NCBI RefSeq assembly: GCF_014196335.1
Contig: NZ_JACIDM010000003.1
Span: 1 to 64,000 of the forward strand
Length of the DNA: 64,000 bases
Direction of reading: 5' to 3'
From: Brevundimonas lenta
GTDB taxonomy: Bacteria > Pseudomonadota > Alphaproteobacteria > Caulobacterales > Caulobacteraceae
Below, one piece after another: positions 33,264-41,414 of the stretch; within the stretch, counting starts at the first letter, position 1, and the number at the start of each line of letters is the position of its first letter. Both the position numbers and the translations under genes were made by a program. The notes under the pieces were generated by a model that was not told the DNA's origin, searched no databases, and saw nothing but the letters and a program-made list of their open reading frames with translations.

Positions 33264-34169
33264 GTGGCCCGCCTGTTCGACGCCGTCATCATCGCCGACT
33301 GGACCGCCGCCGAGGGCAAGAAGCTGGGCGACCAGTCCGTGTGGATCGGCGTCGCCAAGCGCGACGTGCGATTCCGCCTGTACAGCGAGACCCACAATGT
33401 GGCGACGCGGGCCGAGGGCGAGGCGCTGCTGAACAAGCTGATCTCGGAACACCGCAAGCGCGGCGACCGGGTGCTGGTCGGCTTCGACTTCAACTTCGGC
33501 TACCCCGTCGGCACGGCCGAGCGGCTGAAGCTGACCGGCGCGCCGTGGTCGGCGATGTGGAAATTCCTCGCCGCCAACGTGGTCGACAAGGCCGACAACA
33601 CCAACAACCGCTACCAGGTGGCGGCCAAGATGAACCGGCTGATGACCGACGAGGCCTGGCCGCTGTGGGGCGCGCCGGCCAAACAGGCGCAGCGCTGGCT
33701 GACCACGACCAAGCCGCCGGTCGGCGCGGGCGCCGACATCCCCGAGTTCCGGGCCACCGAGATCGCGGCCCGCAAGGGCAAGCTGCACCCGAAGTCGGTG
33801 TGGCAGATGCACGGCGCGGGCGCCGTGGGCGGCCAGACCATGACCGGGATCCCGGTCGTGCGCCGCCTGCTGGAGAGCCTGGGGCCGTCGGGCGCCGTGT
33901 GGCCGTTCGGCACGGGCTGGCGCGCGCTGGACGCCGCCGACGTCGAACCGCTGTCGGCCCTGGTCGTCGAGGTCTGGCCGTCGATGTTCGAGGGCGCGCC
34001 GAACCCCGGCGAGTTCAAGGACCAGGCCCAGGTGCGCCAGACCGCCGAGGCGCTGGCGAAGATGGACGAGGCCGGCGAACTGGCGAAGGCCTTCGCGCCG
34101 CCGAAGGGCGCCGACGAGGCGCTCATCGCCCAGGTCGAGCAGGAAGAAGGCTGGATCCTGGGGGCGTAA
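33264..34169 (+). CDS. Conserved hypothetical protein, DUF429/RNase H-like character
   Basis: A 301-residue soluble protein from GTG 33264. The first third reads like an RNase H-type fold: DAVIIADWTAAEG, then SVWIGVAKRD, and VLVGFDFNFGYP with acidic residues on strand ends. Further on are TGWRALDAADVEPLSALVVEVWPSMF and a C-terminal helical part rich in Ala, Gln and Glu. The combination loosely resembles DUF429-type proteins of unknown function. No operon partner is clear. I would not assign a reaction. Confidence 0.7.
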   Translation: MARLFDAVIIADWTAAEGKKLGDQSVWIGVAKRDVRFRLYSETHNVATRAEGEALLNKLISEHRKRGDRVLVGFDFNFGYPVGTAERLKLTGAPWSAMWKFLAANVVDKADNTNNRYQVAAKMNRLMTDEAWPLWGAPAKQAQRWLTTTKPPVGAGADIPEFRATEIAARKGKLHPKSVWQMHGAGAVGGQTMTGIPVVRRLLESLGPSGAVWPFGTGWRALDAADVEPLSALVVEVWPSMFEGAPNPGEFKDQAQVRQTAEALAKMDEAGELAKAFAPPKGADEALIAQVEQEEGWILGA

Positions 34170-35003
34170 GCTCTCCGCAGGACTCGTTTTCAAAGACCGG
34201 GCACGCGGAAGCATCCTCCGGCGGGGGCCGCGGGAAGGTGGGGAAGGCGCGGGGCGTCCGGGCCTCGCCCGGTGCTTTGATAGTTTTACCGTTTCGACGA
34301 GGTGGACGCCCCGCGTGGTCGTTGGTTTCGCGCGCCCTCCGGCTGGCGGCCCTGTTAGAGCCTTGACGGATCTCCGCCGCCGCCGTTGCCGGAAGCGACG
34401 TGGGTGGGACATCGGCTGAGCCAGCGGTCCGCACCTTCGATGCGCGGCGAGCAAGCAGGCAGCATCCATCGCTGCCCGAAGAGGCCCCCCGGACTACCCT
34501 TCGCCCGGGCTTCATCGCTCGACCACACCCCGCCGTCGTCGAGGCGCTGGATCCGACGCCTTCCCCATCGACGGGATGGGAGGATTATGCGGCGGGCGGA
34601 TACCTCGCTGCGTAGAGGGAATTTTGGTGGGGGAAGTCAGCGGGTTGGCGAAAACAATCCGGGAATAGCCGACGCTTTCTTCCTGCTATCGTCATCCTCC
34701 GGCGCCCGCAGGGCGACCGGGGGACCCAGCGGCGCCGGAGCGCAGCGAAGGCGAAACCTCAGCCGCCGGTGCGTGTGACAGGGTGGCTGCTACGCGCCGT
34801 CCGGCGGTTCGCGCTCCCGCGCGCCGCTGGGTCCCCCGGTCTCCCCTCGCATGCGCGAGGGTCGCCGGAGGATGACGATAGCAACAGGATGTGCCGGGGC
34901 GGTTGCACGTCACCACCTTGTGGTTGACATAATTCTCGCCCTACGCGAACCGTAGCGGGTCCCGGCGTGCATGGGGACGTCAGACCAGAACGGAGAATCG
35001 CCT
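34170..35003. other. 834-bp intergenic region with large palindrome
   Basis: No convincing reading frame on either strand. The first 500 bases are unstructured to my eye. The distal part holds the large inverted repeat listed separately (34684-34883). A TTGACA hexamer at 34924-34929 could serve the small secreted gene at 35004, but no good -10 lies 16-18 bp later. I see no tRNA or recognisable structural RNA; a novel RNA cannot be excluded. Confidence 0.5.
34684..34883. repeat. 200-bp palindromic element with 21-bp perfect outer arms
   Basis: Outer arms 34684-34704 and 34863-34883 are perfect 21-bp inverted repeats (CTATCGTCATCCTCC...). Inside, a second pair of about 19 bp (34715-34733 with 34834-34852; ACCGGGGGACCCAGC...) is also complementary. 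The middle (34734-34833) is GC-rich and less symmetric. It can form a long cruciform or RNA hairpin. The layout suggests a REP/BIME- or MITE-like intergenic repeat, probably present elsewhere in the genome. Confidence 0.8.
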
Positions 35004-35258
35004 GTGAAACTTCCTCGCGTCCTGATTGCCGCGGCCCTGGCCGTGTCGGTGGCCTCGGTCGCCACCAGCGCTTCGGCGCAGACCAACTATTTCGTCGGGC
35101 CGCAGGGCTACGGCTTCCAGTACACCTATTACATCGGCGGCCAGCTGGTCTCGACCCACTACCTCGGCTGCAACGGCTGGGAGTCGTGGGACGGTTACAA
35201 CGGCTGGGCCGACCTGACGATGGGCGACTCCTACGACTACATCGAGTGGGAATGCTGA
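35004..35258 (+). CDS. Small secreted protein
   Basis: An 84-residue protein from GTG 35004 (GGAG 8 nt upstream). Its clear Sec signal peptide ends SASAQ (about residue 26). The mature domain of about 58 residues has two Cys (LGCNGWESWDGYNGW and the terminal EWEC) and many Tyr, Gly and Trp. It loosely resembles small secreted DUF6289-type proteins (...VG...C.G...), which is a weak association. It is monocistronic with its own terminator and probably periplasmic or surface-exposed. Confidence 0.75.
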   Translation: MKLPRVLIAAALAVSVASVATSASAQTNYFVGPQGYGFQYTYYIGGQLVSTHYLGCNGWESWDGYNGWADLTMGDSYDYIEWEC

Positions 35259-35277
35259 TCACGGCATGACCGGCGGG

Positions 35278-35303
35278 ACGGCGCGCGAAGGCGCGCCGTT
35301 TTT
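35278..35303 (+). terminator. Intrinsic terminator after the small secreted gene
   Basis: Stem ACGGCGCGC/GCGCGCCGT (35278-35286 with 35291-35299), a GAAG tetraloop and a run of five T (35299-35303). It starts 20 bases after the stop codon. Confidence 0.88.
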
Positions 35304-35317
35304 GCGTCAGCGGCCGC

Positions 35318-35478
35318 TCATCTCCCCATCGCAGATGGGGAGGGGGACCGCCGGAACGGCGGTGGAGGGGGCGTCGCCGGCGGATGTAATCAGAGCTCTA
35401 CCGGCCCAGGCCGGCGTCGCCCCCTCCTGACCGCTGCGCGGTCTGTCCTCCCCATCGCCTTGAGGGGCGATGGAGAGG
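35318..35478. repeat. Palindromic intergenic repeat downstream of glyS
   Basis: Both ends carry CTCCCCATCGC...GGGGA-type hairpins. Inside, GGAGGGGGCGTCGCCGG (about 35366-35382) pairs with CCGGCGTCGCCCCCTCC (about 35411-35427) with one mismatch, and GACCGCC/GGCGGT-type small hairpins lie between. It is similar in style, though not in exact sequence, to the two repeats flanking the DUF559 gene. It lies between the convergent small secreted gene and glyS. Confidence 0.75.
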
Positions 35479-35488
35479 TGAAGGGGCT

Positions 35489-37789
35489 TTACCCCGCGAT
35501 CTGGCCGAAGTCGGCGACGCGGCCCATGACGGCGCGGACCTGGCCGAGCAGTTTCAGGCGGTTGTCGCGTTCGGCGGGCACGTCCGAGTTGACCATCACC
35601 TTGTCGAAGAAGGCGTCCACCGGGGCGCGCAGGGCGGCGAGCGCCCGCATGGCGGCGGCGAAATCCTCGGTCTCCAGCGCCTGGTCCACGGCCGATTGGG
35701 CGGCGGCGGAGGCGAAGGCGAGCGCGGTCTCCTCGGCGGGCTGGTCAGCCATGCCGGTCTCGACCATGCCGGTCGGCAGCGGGCCCTTCTTCTCCTCGGC
35801 CTTGAGGATGTTGGAGGCGCGCTTGTAGCCGGCCAGCAGGTTGGCCCCGTCGTCGGTGGCGAGGAAGGCGTCCAGCGCCTCCACCCGGCGGACGATACGG
35901 ACGAGGTCGTCGTCGCCCAGCGCGAAGACGGCGTCGACGAGGTCGTGGCGTTTGCCCTGGTCGCGCAGGAGGACTTTCAGGCGGTCGGCGAAGAAAGCGA
36001 GGAGGTTGGCCCTGATCTGGATTGGCGGATCGAACCAGCGATCTGCCACACCATTCAAGAAGCGTTCAGTCTCCACCCCATCAACACCGCTCCATTCGGC
36101 GCCGATAAAGACCAGCTTCGCGAAGTCCTCGAACTCGGACAGCGAAGTTGGGCTTCGAACGTGGCGGAAATCCCGCACGAACTCCGGCTTATCCGGAGCG
36201 CCGTCTTGATATCCTTCTTGTCGAACTTCGCTCACACCCAGCACTGAATAGTACTGGTTGTCCCAACGTTTGACGTGGTCCCAGATAACGCCGTCAATCA
36301 GCGACGATAGCTGTGCGCGGAGGCCATTCTCCAGCACCAGCCTGATCACCCCCAGCGCCGCACGGCGGAGCGCGAACGGGTCCTTCGAACCGGTCGGCTT
36401 CTCGTCGATGGCGAAGAAGCCGACGAGGGTGTCGAGCTTTTCGGCCAGAGAGACCGCCACGGTCAGCGGCGCGGTCGGGACGGAGTCGCCCGGGCCCTGC
36501 GGCTTGTAGTGGTCGCGGATGGCGTCGGCGATCGCGTCGGGTTGGCCCTCGGCGCGGGCGTAGTAGCCGCCCATGATCCCCTGCAGTTCCGGGAACTCGC
36601 CAACCATGCCCGAGGCAAGGTCAGCCTTGGCCAGCTTGGCTGCCGCAAAGGCCTGTTCGGGATCGATGTCCATCCCTTGCCCCTTCATCGTCCGGGCGAT
36701 CTCGCGGGCCAAGGCGGCGATGCGGTCGACGCGCTCGGCCAGCGTGCCCAGCTTCGCATGGAAGGTGACGCCGGACAGCTTGTTCGACCAGGCCTCGAAG
36801 CCCGTCTTGCGGTCCTCGTCCCAGAAGAAGCGGGCGTCGTTCAGGCGGGCGGAGAGGACGCGGCTGTTGCCGGCGGCGAGGGCCTTGCCGCCGTCCGTAG
36901 CCTCGACGTTGGCGACGACGACGAAGTGGGGCGCCAGGCCGTGTTTCGCGGGATCGCGGACGGCGAAATACTTCTGGTGGACCTTCATCGACAGGCGGAC
37001 GACCTCGGGCGGGAGGTCGAGGAACTGCGGGTCCATGTCGCCCAGGATCGGCGTCGGCCATTCGGCGAGGCCGGCGACCTCGTCCAGCAGGCCGTCGTCA
37101 TCGACCAGGGCCAGGCCCTTGTCGGCGCAGACCTTTTGCGCGGCCTCGAGGATGCGCAGCTTGCGGTCGGCGACGTCGAGCAGGACGAACTGCTTCTCGA
37201 GATGGGCGCGGTAGTCCTCGAAATTCTTGACGGCGAAGGGCTGGCCGGAGCCGAGGAAGCGGTGGCCCTCGGTGGTGTCACCCGAGGCGATGCCGTCGAT
37301 GTCGAAGGGCACGACGTGGCCGTCGAACAGGGCGACGATGCGCTTCAGCGGGCGCACCCAGCGCAGCGTGCCGGAACCCCAGCGCATCGACTTGGGCCAG
37401 GGGAAGGTGCGGACGATGGAGTCGACCATGCCCGGGATCAGGGCGGCGGTGGACTGGCCCTTCTGGCTGATGACGGCGAACAGCACGCCGTCGCGCTCGA
37501 CCAGTTGGTCGCGGGTCAGGCCGGTCTTGCGCAGGAAGCCTTCCAGCGCCTGTTCCGGGGCCGAGGCCTTGGGCCCCTTGAGCTCTTCCTCACGGTCCGG
37601 CGTCGCGGCCGGCAGGCCCTCGACGACGAGGGTCAGGCGGCGCGGGCCGGCGAAGGTGATCAGAGAATCGTACGACAGGCCGGCGGCCTTGAGGCGCTCG
37701 GCGGCCATCCGCTCCAGATCGCGCGCGGCGCCCTGCTGCATGCGGGCGGGGATCTCTTCCGAGAACAGTTCGAGGAGGAGTTGGGGCAT
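35489..37789 (-). CDS. glyS: Glycine--tRNA ligase beta subunit
   Basis: A 766-residue beta subunit of the bacterial alpha2beta2 glycyl-tRNA synthetase. It begins MPQLLLELFSEEIPARMQ, with SMRWGSGTLRWVRPLKRIVALFDG and the HD-like FHAKLGTLAERVDRIAALAREIA region, and ends with an anticodon-binding-like C-terminus. It works with GlyQ in charging tRNA-Gly. The ATG at 37789 is the family-typical start; a GTG at 37804 would add five residues. Its partner glyQ lies 700 bp upstream instead of adjacent, separated by two palindromic repeats and a DUF559 gene. Confidence 0.95.
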   Translation of the reverse strand: MPQLLLELFSEEIPARMQQGAARDLERMAAERLKAAGLSYDSLITFAGPRRLTLVVEGLPAATPDREEELKGPKASAPEQALEGFLRKTGLTRDQLVERDGVLFAVISQKGQSTAALIPGMVDSIVRTFPWPKSMRWGSGTLRWVRPLKRIVALFDGHVVPFDIDGIASGDTTEGHRFLGSGQPFAVKNFEDYRAHLEKQFVLLDVADRKLRILEAAQKVCADKGLALVDDDGLLDEVAGLAEWPTPILGDMDPQFLDLPPEVVRLSMKVHQKYFAVRDPAKHGLAPHFVVVANVEATDGGKALAAGNSRVLSARLNDARFFWDEDRKTGFEAWSNKLSGVTFHAKLGTLAERVDRIAALAREIARTMKGQGMDIDPEQAFAAAKLAKADLASGMVGEFPELQGIMGGYYARAEGQPDAIADAIRDHYKPQGPGDSVPTAPLTVAVSLAEKLDTLVGFFAIDEKPTGSKDPFALRRAALGVIRLVLENGLRAQLSSLIDGVIWDHVKRWDNQYYSVLGVSEVRQEGYQDGAPDKPEFVRDFRHVRSPTSLSEFEDFAKLVFIGAEWSGVDGVETERFLNGVADRWFDPPIQIRANLLAFFADRLKVLLRDQGKRHDLVDAVFALGDDDLVRIVRRVEALDAFLATDDGANLLAGYKRASNILKAEEKKGPLPTGMVETGMADQPAEETALAFASAAAQSAVDQALETEDFAAAMRALAALRAPVDAFFDKVMVNSDVPAERDNRLKLLGQVRAVMGRVADFGQIAG

Positions 37790-37793
37790 GGGG

Positions 37794-38273
37794 TCAGGCG
37801 TCACTTGAGCCCTTCCCCTCGAGGGGGAAGGGTTGGGATGGGGTGGTGGCAGGGTGTTCGATCAAAGGGCTGGAAGACGCCGGAGTCTCCGGAGACATCT
37901 CCGGAAGCAGCGTGCCTCCACCCCATCCCCCGCCCCCTTCCCCCTCGAGGGGAAGGGGTGAGGCTTTGCGGATCGCGTCGAGAACCGTGTCGATCTCATA
38001 CTCGACCTGCCTGGTCGTGAAGCGGAGCACGCGATAGCCCTGCCCGGCGAACCATTCGTCACGAGCCAGGTCGCGAACAGCAACCTCAGGCAGGTTGTGG
38101 ACGCCGCCATCGACCTCGATCACGAGACGAGCGCGGTGGCAGGCGAAGTCGACGACGTACGGGCCAATCGGCGCCTGGCGACGGAAGCGGACGTCGAACT
38201 GGCGGAGGCGGGCCCAGAGCTTCGCCTCTGTGTGCGTCGGGTCGGCACGCAGTCTTCGAGCGCGGCCGATCAT
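37794..38273 (-). CDS. DUF559 (Vsr/MTES-like endonuclease-fold) protein with repeat-encoded tail
   Basis: 159 residues. The DUF559 core (about residues 1-105) has RARRLRADPTHTEAKLWARLR, FRRQAPIGPYVVDFACHRARLVIEVDGGVH (the D...ExD nuclease-like motif) and a conserved FTTRQVE segment. DUF559 is related to very-short-patch-repair endonucleases; its substrate is unknown. Residues after about 107 (PLPLEGEGGGGWGGG...) are translated from the palindromic repeat at 37807-37959, so the natural stop has probably been lost. The start at 38273 was chosen for its family-like N-terminus; an open frame continues upstream through the second repeat in the same frame. It sits between glyQ and glyS. Confidence 0.8.
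   Translation of the reverse strand: MIGRARRLRADPTHTEAKLWARLRQFDVRFRRQAPIGPYVVDFACHRARLVIEVDGGVHNLPEVAVRDLARDEWFAGQGYRVLRFTTRQVEYEIDTVLDAIRKASPLPLEGEGGGGWGGGTLLPEMSPETPASSSPLIEHPATTPSQPFPLEGKGSSDA
37807..37959. repeat. Palindromic repeat copy A (between DUF559 core and glyS)
   Basis: About 153 bp, starting and ending with CCCTTCCCCTCGAG/GGGGAAGGG-type hairpins. The centre (CTGGAAGACGCCGG.GTCTCCGGA) is shared with copy B. It is in the same orientation as copy B, with long matching blocks (GGTGGCAGG, the 24-mer centre, GCCTCCACCCCA). The minus strand encodes PLPLEGEGGGGWGG, fused to the DUF559 protein. Confidence 0.85.
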
Positions 38274-38311
38274 GCGGGCGTCGGCGCGCGTGTTGCCGTC
38301 GAAGCGATCAA

Positions 38312-38460
38312 AGCCCTCCCCTCCATGGGGAGGGTTGGGTGGGCTGGTGGCAGGCTGGTGGTTGACGAGACTGGAAGACGCCGGCGTCTCCGGAGCCAGC
38401 TCCGGACGCAGTGTGCCTCCACCCCAACCCCCGGCCCCTTCCCCGTCGAGGGGAAGGGGA
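38312..38460. repeat. Palindromic repeat copy B (between glyQ and DUF559)
   Basis: About 149 bp, direct repeat of copy A with roughly three-quarters of positions matching by eye. End hairpins are CCCTCCCCTCCATGGGGAGGG and CCCCTTCCCCGTCGAGGGGAAGGGG. Copies A and B therefore flank the DUF559 core (37960-38311) as direct repeats, like the edges of a mobile or recombined segment. Confidence 0.85.
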
Positions 38461-38482
38461 GCTGTGGGCCGCTCGCCCTGCA

Positions 38483-39370
38483 TCACGCCCGCGCCCGCTC
38501 CTGCTCGACCCATTCGGTCGCGCAGGCTTTGCAGAGGTCCCGGATGCGCCCGATGTAGCTCTGGCGTTCGGCGACGGCGATGGCGCCGCGGGCGTCCATC
38601 AGGTTGAACAGGTGCGAGGCCTTGAGGACCTGGTCGTAGGCGGGCAGCACCAGCGCCTGACCTTGCGGGCCCTTCATCGCCAGCAGACGCGAGACCTCGG
38701 CGACCATGTCCTCGAAGCGGCGCTTGAGGCCGTCGACGTCATAGCCGTGGAAGTTCGCTTCCGACTGCTGACGCTCGTTCTCGAGGAAGACCTCGCCGTA
38801 GGTCAGGCCTTCCCTGGTGAATTTCAGATCGTAGACGTTGTCGACGCCCTGGACGTACATGGCCAGGCGCTCCAGACCGTAGGTCAGCTCGCCCGAGACG
38901 ACGTCGACCTCGATGCCGCCGACGCCCTGGAAGTAGGTGAACTGCGTCACCTCCATGCCGTCGCACCAGACCTCCCAGCCGAGCCCCCAGGCGCCCACCG
39001 TCGGGTTTTCCCAGTCGTCCTCGACGAAGCGGATGTCGTGCAGTTTCGGATCGATGCCGATGGCCTTCAGCGAGCCGAGATACAGCTCCTGCAGGTTGTC
39101 GGGGTTCGGCTTCAGGATCACCTGGTACTGGTAATAGTGCTGGAGCCGGTTGGGGTTCTCGCCATAGCGGCCGTCGCCCGGGCGGCGGCTGGGCTGGACA
39201 TAGGCGGCCTTCCACGGACGGGGGCCGAGCGCGCGCAGCACGGTGGCCGGGTGCAGGGTGCCGGCGCCGACCTCGATGTCATAGGGCTGGAGGATCGCGC
39301 AGCCCTGATCGCCCCAGTATTTGTGGAGCGTCAGGATCAGGTCCTGGAAGGCGAGCGGTTCGGTGGTCAC
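38483..39370 (-). CDS. glyQ: Glycine--tRNA ligase alpha subunit
   Basis: A 295-residue catalytic alpha subunit. Class II motifs include [44 protein letters not shown] and [18 protein letters not shown], ending with a conserved [23 protein letters not shown] helix. It activates glycine and, with GlyS, charges tRNA-Gly. The start is GTG 39370 ([12 protein letters not shown], family typical); no strong ribosome-binding site is visible. In most bacteria glyS follows directly, whereas here a repeat-flanked DUF559 gene lies between them. Confidence 0.95.
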   Translation of the reverse strand: MTTEPLAFQDLILTLHKYWGDQGCAILQPYDIEVGAGTLHPATVLRALGPRPWKAAYVQPSRRPGDGRYGENPNRLQHYYQYQVILKPNPDNLQELYLGSLKAIGIDPKLHDIRFVEDDWENPTVGAWGLGWEVWCDGMEVTQFTYFQGVGGIEVDVVSGELTYGLERLAMYVQGVDNVYDLKFTREGLTYGEVFLENERQQSEANFHGYDVDGLKRRFEDMVAEVSRLLAMKGPQGQALVLPAYDQVLKASHLFNLMDARGAIAVAERQSYIGRIRDLCKACATEWVEQERARA

Positions 39371-39486
39371 GGCGGCTTTTTCGTCCGGGGGAGAAGGCCG
39401 CGGACCCTAGACGGGCGGCCCATTGGCGGCAAGACAAGGTCGGTTCAGGCCAATCGCCGCCGACCGCGAAGCGGTCCGTCATCGCT

Positions 39487-39594
39487 GGTTCTTCACAACG
39501 GTCACAACGGATCCACAACGGGCACGACGTGGCCAACGTCAGGCGCGGAGCCGTCGTGTTCGTTGTGACCACGTCGCGCCCGTCGTGAAGAACC
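39487..39594. repeat. Nested inverted repeat upstream of glyQ
   Basis: Outer arms GGTTCTTCACAACGG (39487-39501) and CCCGTCGTGAAGAACC (39579-39594) pair with one mismatch. Inner arms GGTCACAACG (39500-39509) and CGTTGTGACC (39561-39570) are perfect. CACAACGG recurs three times in the left half. It lies in the 298-bp gap between the divergent glyQ and the polysaccharide deacetylase gene and could form a cruciform or regulatory hairpin. Confidence 0.7.
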
Positions 39595-39668
39595 GGGGCA
39601 GCCAGAAATGAATGCCGGCTTCGCCGGAAAGGACGGAATCTTAAGCGTCCCCGGAATAGCTTTCCCCC

Positions 39669-40409
39669 ATGAAGCAGATCGACCAGATGCGCCGGCGGGC
39701 CGCGCGCTATCTCGATGTGGCGGCGGTGGAGATCGCCCCGGCCAAGGGCGTGTTCTCGCTCAGCTTCGACGACTTTCCCGCCAGCGCCTGGACCGAGGCG
39801 GGGCCGATCCTGGCCGAGCACGGGGTGAAGGCGACCTACTATGTCTGCGGCGGGCTGGCCGGCGGGCGGAACATGGATCGCGACCAGTTCCGGGTGGAGC
39901 ATCTGCAGGCGCTGCACGCGGCCGGGCATGAGGTCGGCTGCCATACGTACGGTCACACCAGCGTGCTGCGCATGGATGCGGAGGCGCTGCGGCTGAGCCT
40001 GGACGCCAATGCGGCGTGGGTGGGCGAGCGGCTGGACGGGTACCGGATGACGACCTTCGCCTATCCGTTCGGGGACGCGACGCTTGAGGCCAAACGCTAT
40101 GTGCGCGGGCGGTTCGCGCTGGGGCGCGGGGTGCGCGACGGGGTCAACGCCGGGCGCGAGGACCGGGGGCTGGTGAAGTCGATCGGCCTGGAGAGCCGGC
40201 GGTTGCCCGGTTACGACCTGGAGGGGCTGATGGCCGAAGCCGCGGCGTCGAAGGGCTGGCTGACGGCCTATGGACACGACGTGTCGGACCGGCCGACGGA
40301 CTACGGCTGCACGCCGGACGATCTGGACCGGGTGCTGCGGCTGGCGAAGACCGCCGGGCTGGAGGTGCTGCCGGTGGGCGCGGCCTGGGGCGTGGTTCAG
40401 GCGGCCTGA
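39669..40409 (+). CDS. Polysaccharide deacetylase (NodB-type) family protein
   Basis: A 246-residue carbohydrate esterase family 4 protein. It shows motif 1 SFDDFP (residues 33-38) and motif 2 HTYGHTS near residue 92 (metal-binding histidines). A TTFAYPFGDA motif 3-like segment and a C-terminal TAYGHDVSDRP follow. It would deacetylate N-acetyl groups of a surface or cell-wall sugar polymer. No signal peptide is visible, as in several cytoplasmic or inner-leaflet CE4 enzymes. In a holdfast producer an exopolysaccharide substrate is plausible but unproven. It overlaps the next gene tail-to-tail by 13 bp. Confidence 0.85.
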   Translation: MKQIDQMRRRAARYLDVAAVEIAPAKGVFSLSFDDFPASAWTEAGPILAEHGVKATYYVCGGLAGGRNMDRDQFRVEHLQALHAAGHEVGCHTYGHTSVLRMDAEALRLSLDANAAWVGERLDGYRMTTFAYPFGDATLEAKRYVRGRFALGRGVRDGVNAGREDRGLVKSIGLESRRLPGYDLEGLMAEAAASKGWLTAYGHDVSDRPTDYGCTPDDLDRVLRLAKTAGLEVLPVGAAWGVVQAA

Positions 40410-41317
40410 GCCAGCGCCGTCTTGCGGGCGTCGGCCCAGCGGATGAGGGCGGCGCGGGGCCAGGCGACGATCCACGAACGGGCGGTGTATTCACCCTTCT
40501 CGATCATGGCGGCGCGGGTCGGCGAGCTGGCGCCCGCGCGCTGGGTGTGGATGTCGCCGGGACCCTGATGGATCAGGAAGGCGCCGTTTTTCAGCGGGTT
40601 GAGCCGCAGATAGGCGAGGCGCGGGCTGATCTGCTCCAGCGGCGGATCGTAGAACCAGGACGAGCCGAGCATGCCGGCCATGTCGGGGCGGCGCTTCAGG
40701 ATTTCGGCGGCCGTGGCCCAGGCGCGGTCCCAGCCGGCCTCGTTGAAGTCGGACAGTTCGCGGCTTTCGGTGTGGACCTCCAGCCAGGGCTTCCAGGCCT
40801 GGGCGGCGGCGTAGGCCGGGATCACCGACCAGCCCCTGCCCTCGCGGGCGTGGCGCAGGATCTGGCCCGGCCCCATGGGCGAGGACAGGTCGATCATCTG
40901 GGTGCGGGCGCCGGGGACGCTGAGGACCAAGGCGATGCGCACGTCCTTGGCCCAGAAGTCGCGGTCGTAGGGGTTGGCGCCCTCGGTCAGGAAGGCGGCG
41001 AGGCGGCCGATCCATTCGGGATAGAGCTCCAGCACCGCCTGCGGCAGGTCGGCGGCGGGCACGCGGGCGGGCATTTCCAGCGCCCACAGGGCGACCAGGG
41101 CGCGGCGGTGGTCGTCGGTCAGGGCGGGGCCGAAGACGGCCTGCAGGGCCTCTTCCGCGCGATGCCCGGGCTGGTCGAAGTCCCAGTGCGGGGCCGAGGC
41201 GGCGGCGGCGTCGGCGGCGGCGGCCTTGAGCGCGTGGAGGCGGGCGCGGTCCGCCGATGGGACCCGGTTCAGAACGGCCTCGAACGCGGCGATGTGGGCG
41301 GGCGTGAGCGTTTCCAT
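40397..41317 (-). CDS. Conserved hypothetical protein
   Basis: A 306-residue soluble protein without a signal peptide. The N-terminal half is helical and Ala-rich with LTDDHRRALVALWALEMPARVPAADLP. The second half contains LVLSVPGARTQMIDLSSPMGPGQILRHAREGRGWSVIPAYAAAQAWKPWLEVHTESRELSDFNEAGW and RLAYLRLNPLKNGAFLIHQG. I do not recognise a family. It is convergent with the polysaccharide deacetylase gene, and its ATG has no close upstream partner on the same strand. Confidence 0.75.
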   Translation of the reverse strand: METLTPAHIAAFEAVLNRVPSADRARLHALKAAAADAAAASAPHWDFDQPGHRAEEALQAVFGPALTDDHRRALVALWALEMPARVPAADLPQAVLELYPEWIGRLAAFLTEGANPYDRDFWAKDVRIALVLSVPGARTQMIDLSSPMGPGQILRHAREGRGWSVIPAYAAAQAWKPWLEVHTESRELSDFNEAGWDRAWATAAEILKRRPDMAGMLGSSWFYDPPLEQISPRLAYLRLNPLKNGAFLIHQGPGDIHTQRAGASSPTRAAMIEKGEYTARSWIVAWPRAALIRWADARKTALAQAA

Positions 41318-41360
41318 GCCCTGAACCTACACAGCGGCGGTTTGCCGACGGTTAAGCGCG

Positions 41361-41391
41361 AAAAAGGCGGCGGACCGGGGCCCGCCGCCTT
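41361..41391 (-). terminator. Intrinsic terminator of the fasciclin gene
   Basis: Arms 41364-41373 and 41382-41391 form a 10-bp GC stem with an 8-nt loop. On the minus strand it is followed by a T-run (41361-41365 read as T). It begins 24 bp after the stop of the fasciclin gene. Confidence 0.82.
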
Positions 41392-41414
41392 CGTCAGTCA
41401 GACAAGCGCCCGGA

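Noticed and set aside
34170..34680. RNase P RNA, SRP RNA or tRNA in the long gap
   Set aside because: No conserved RNase P or SRP core and no tRNA-like TPsiC arm were found.
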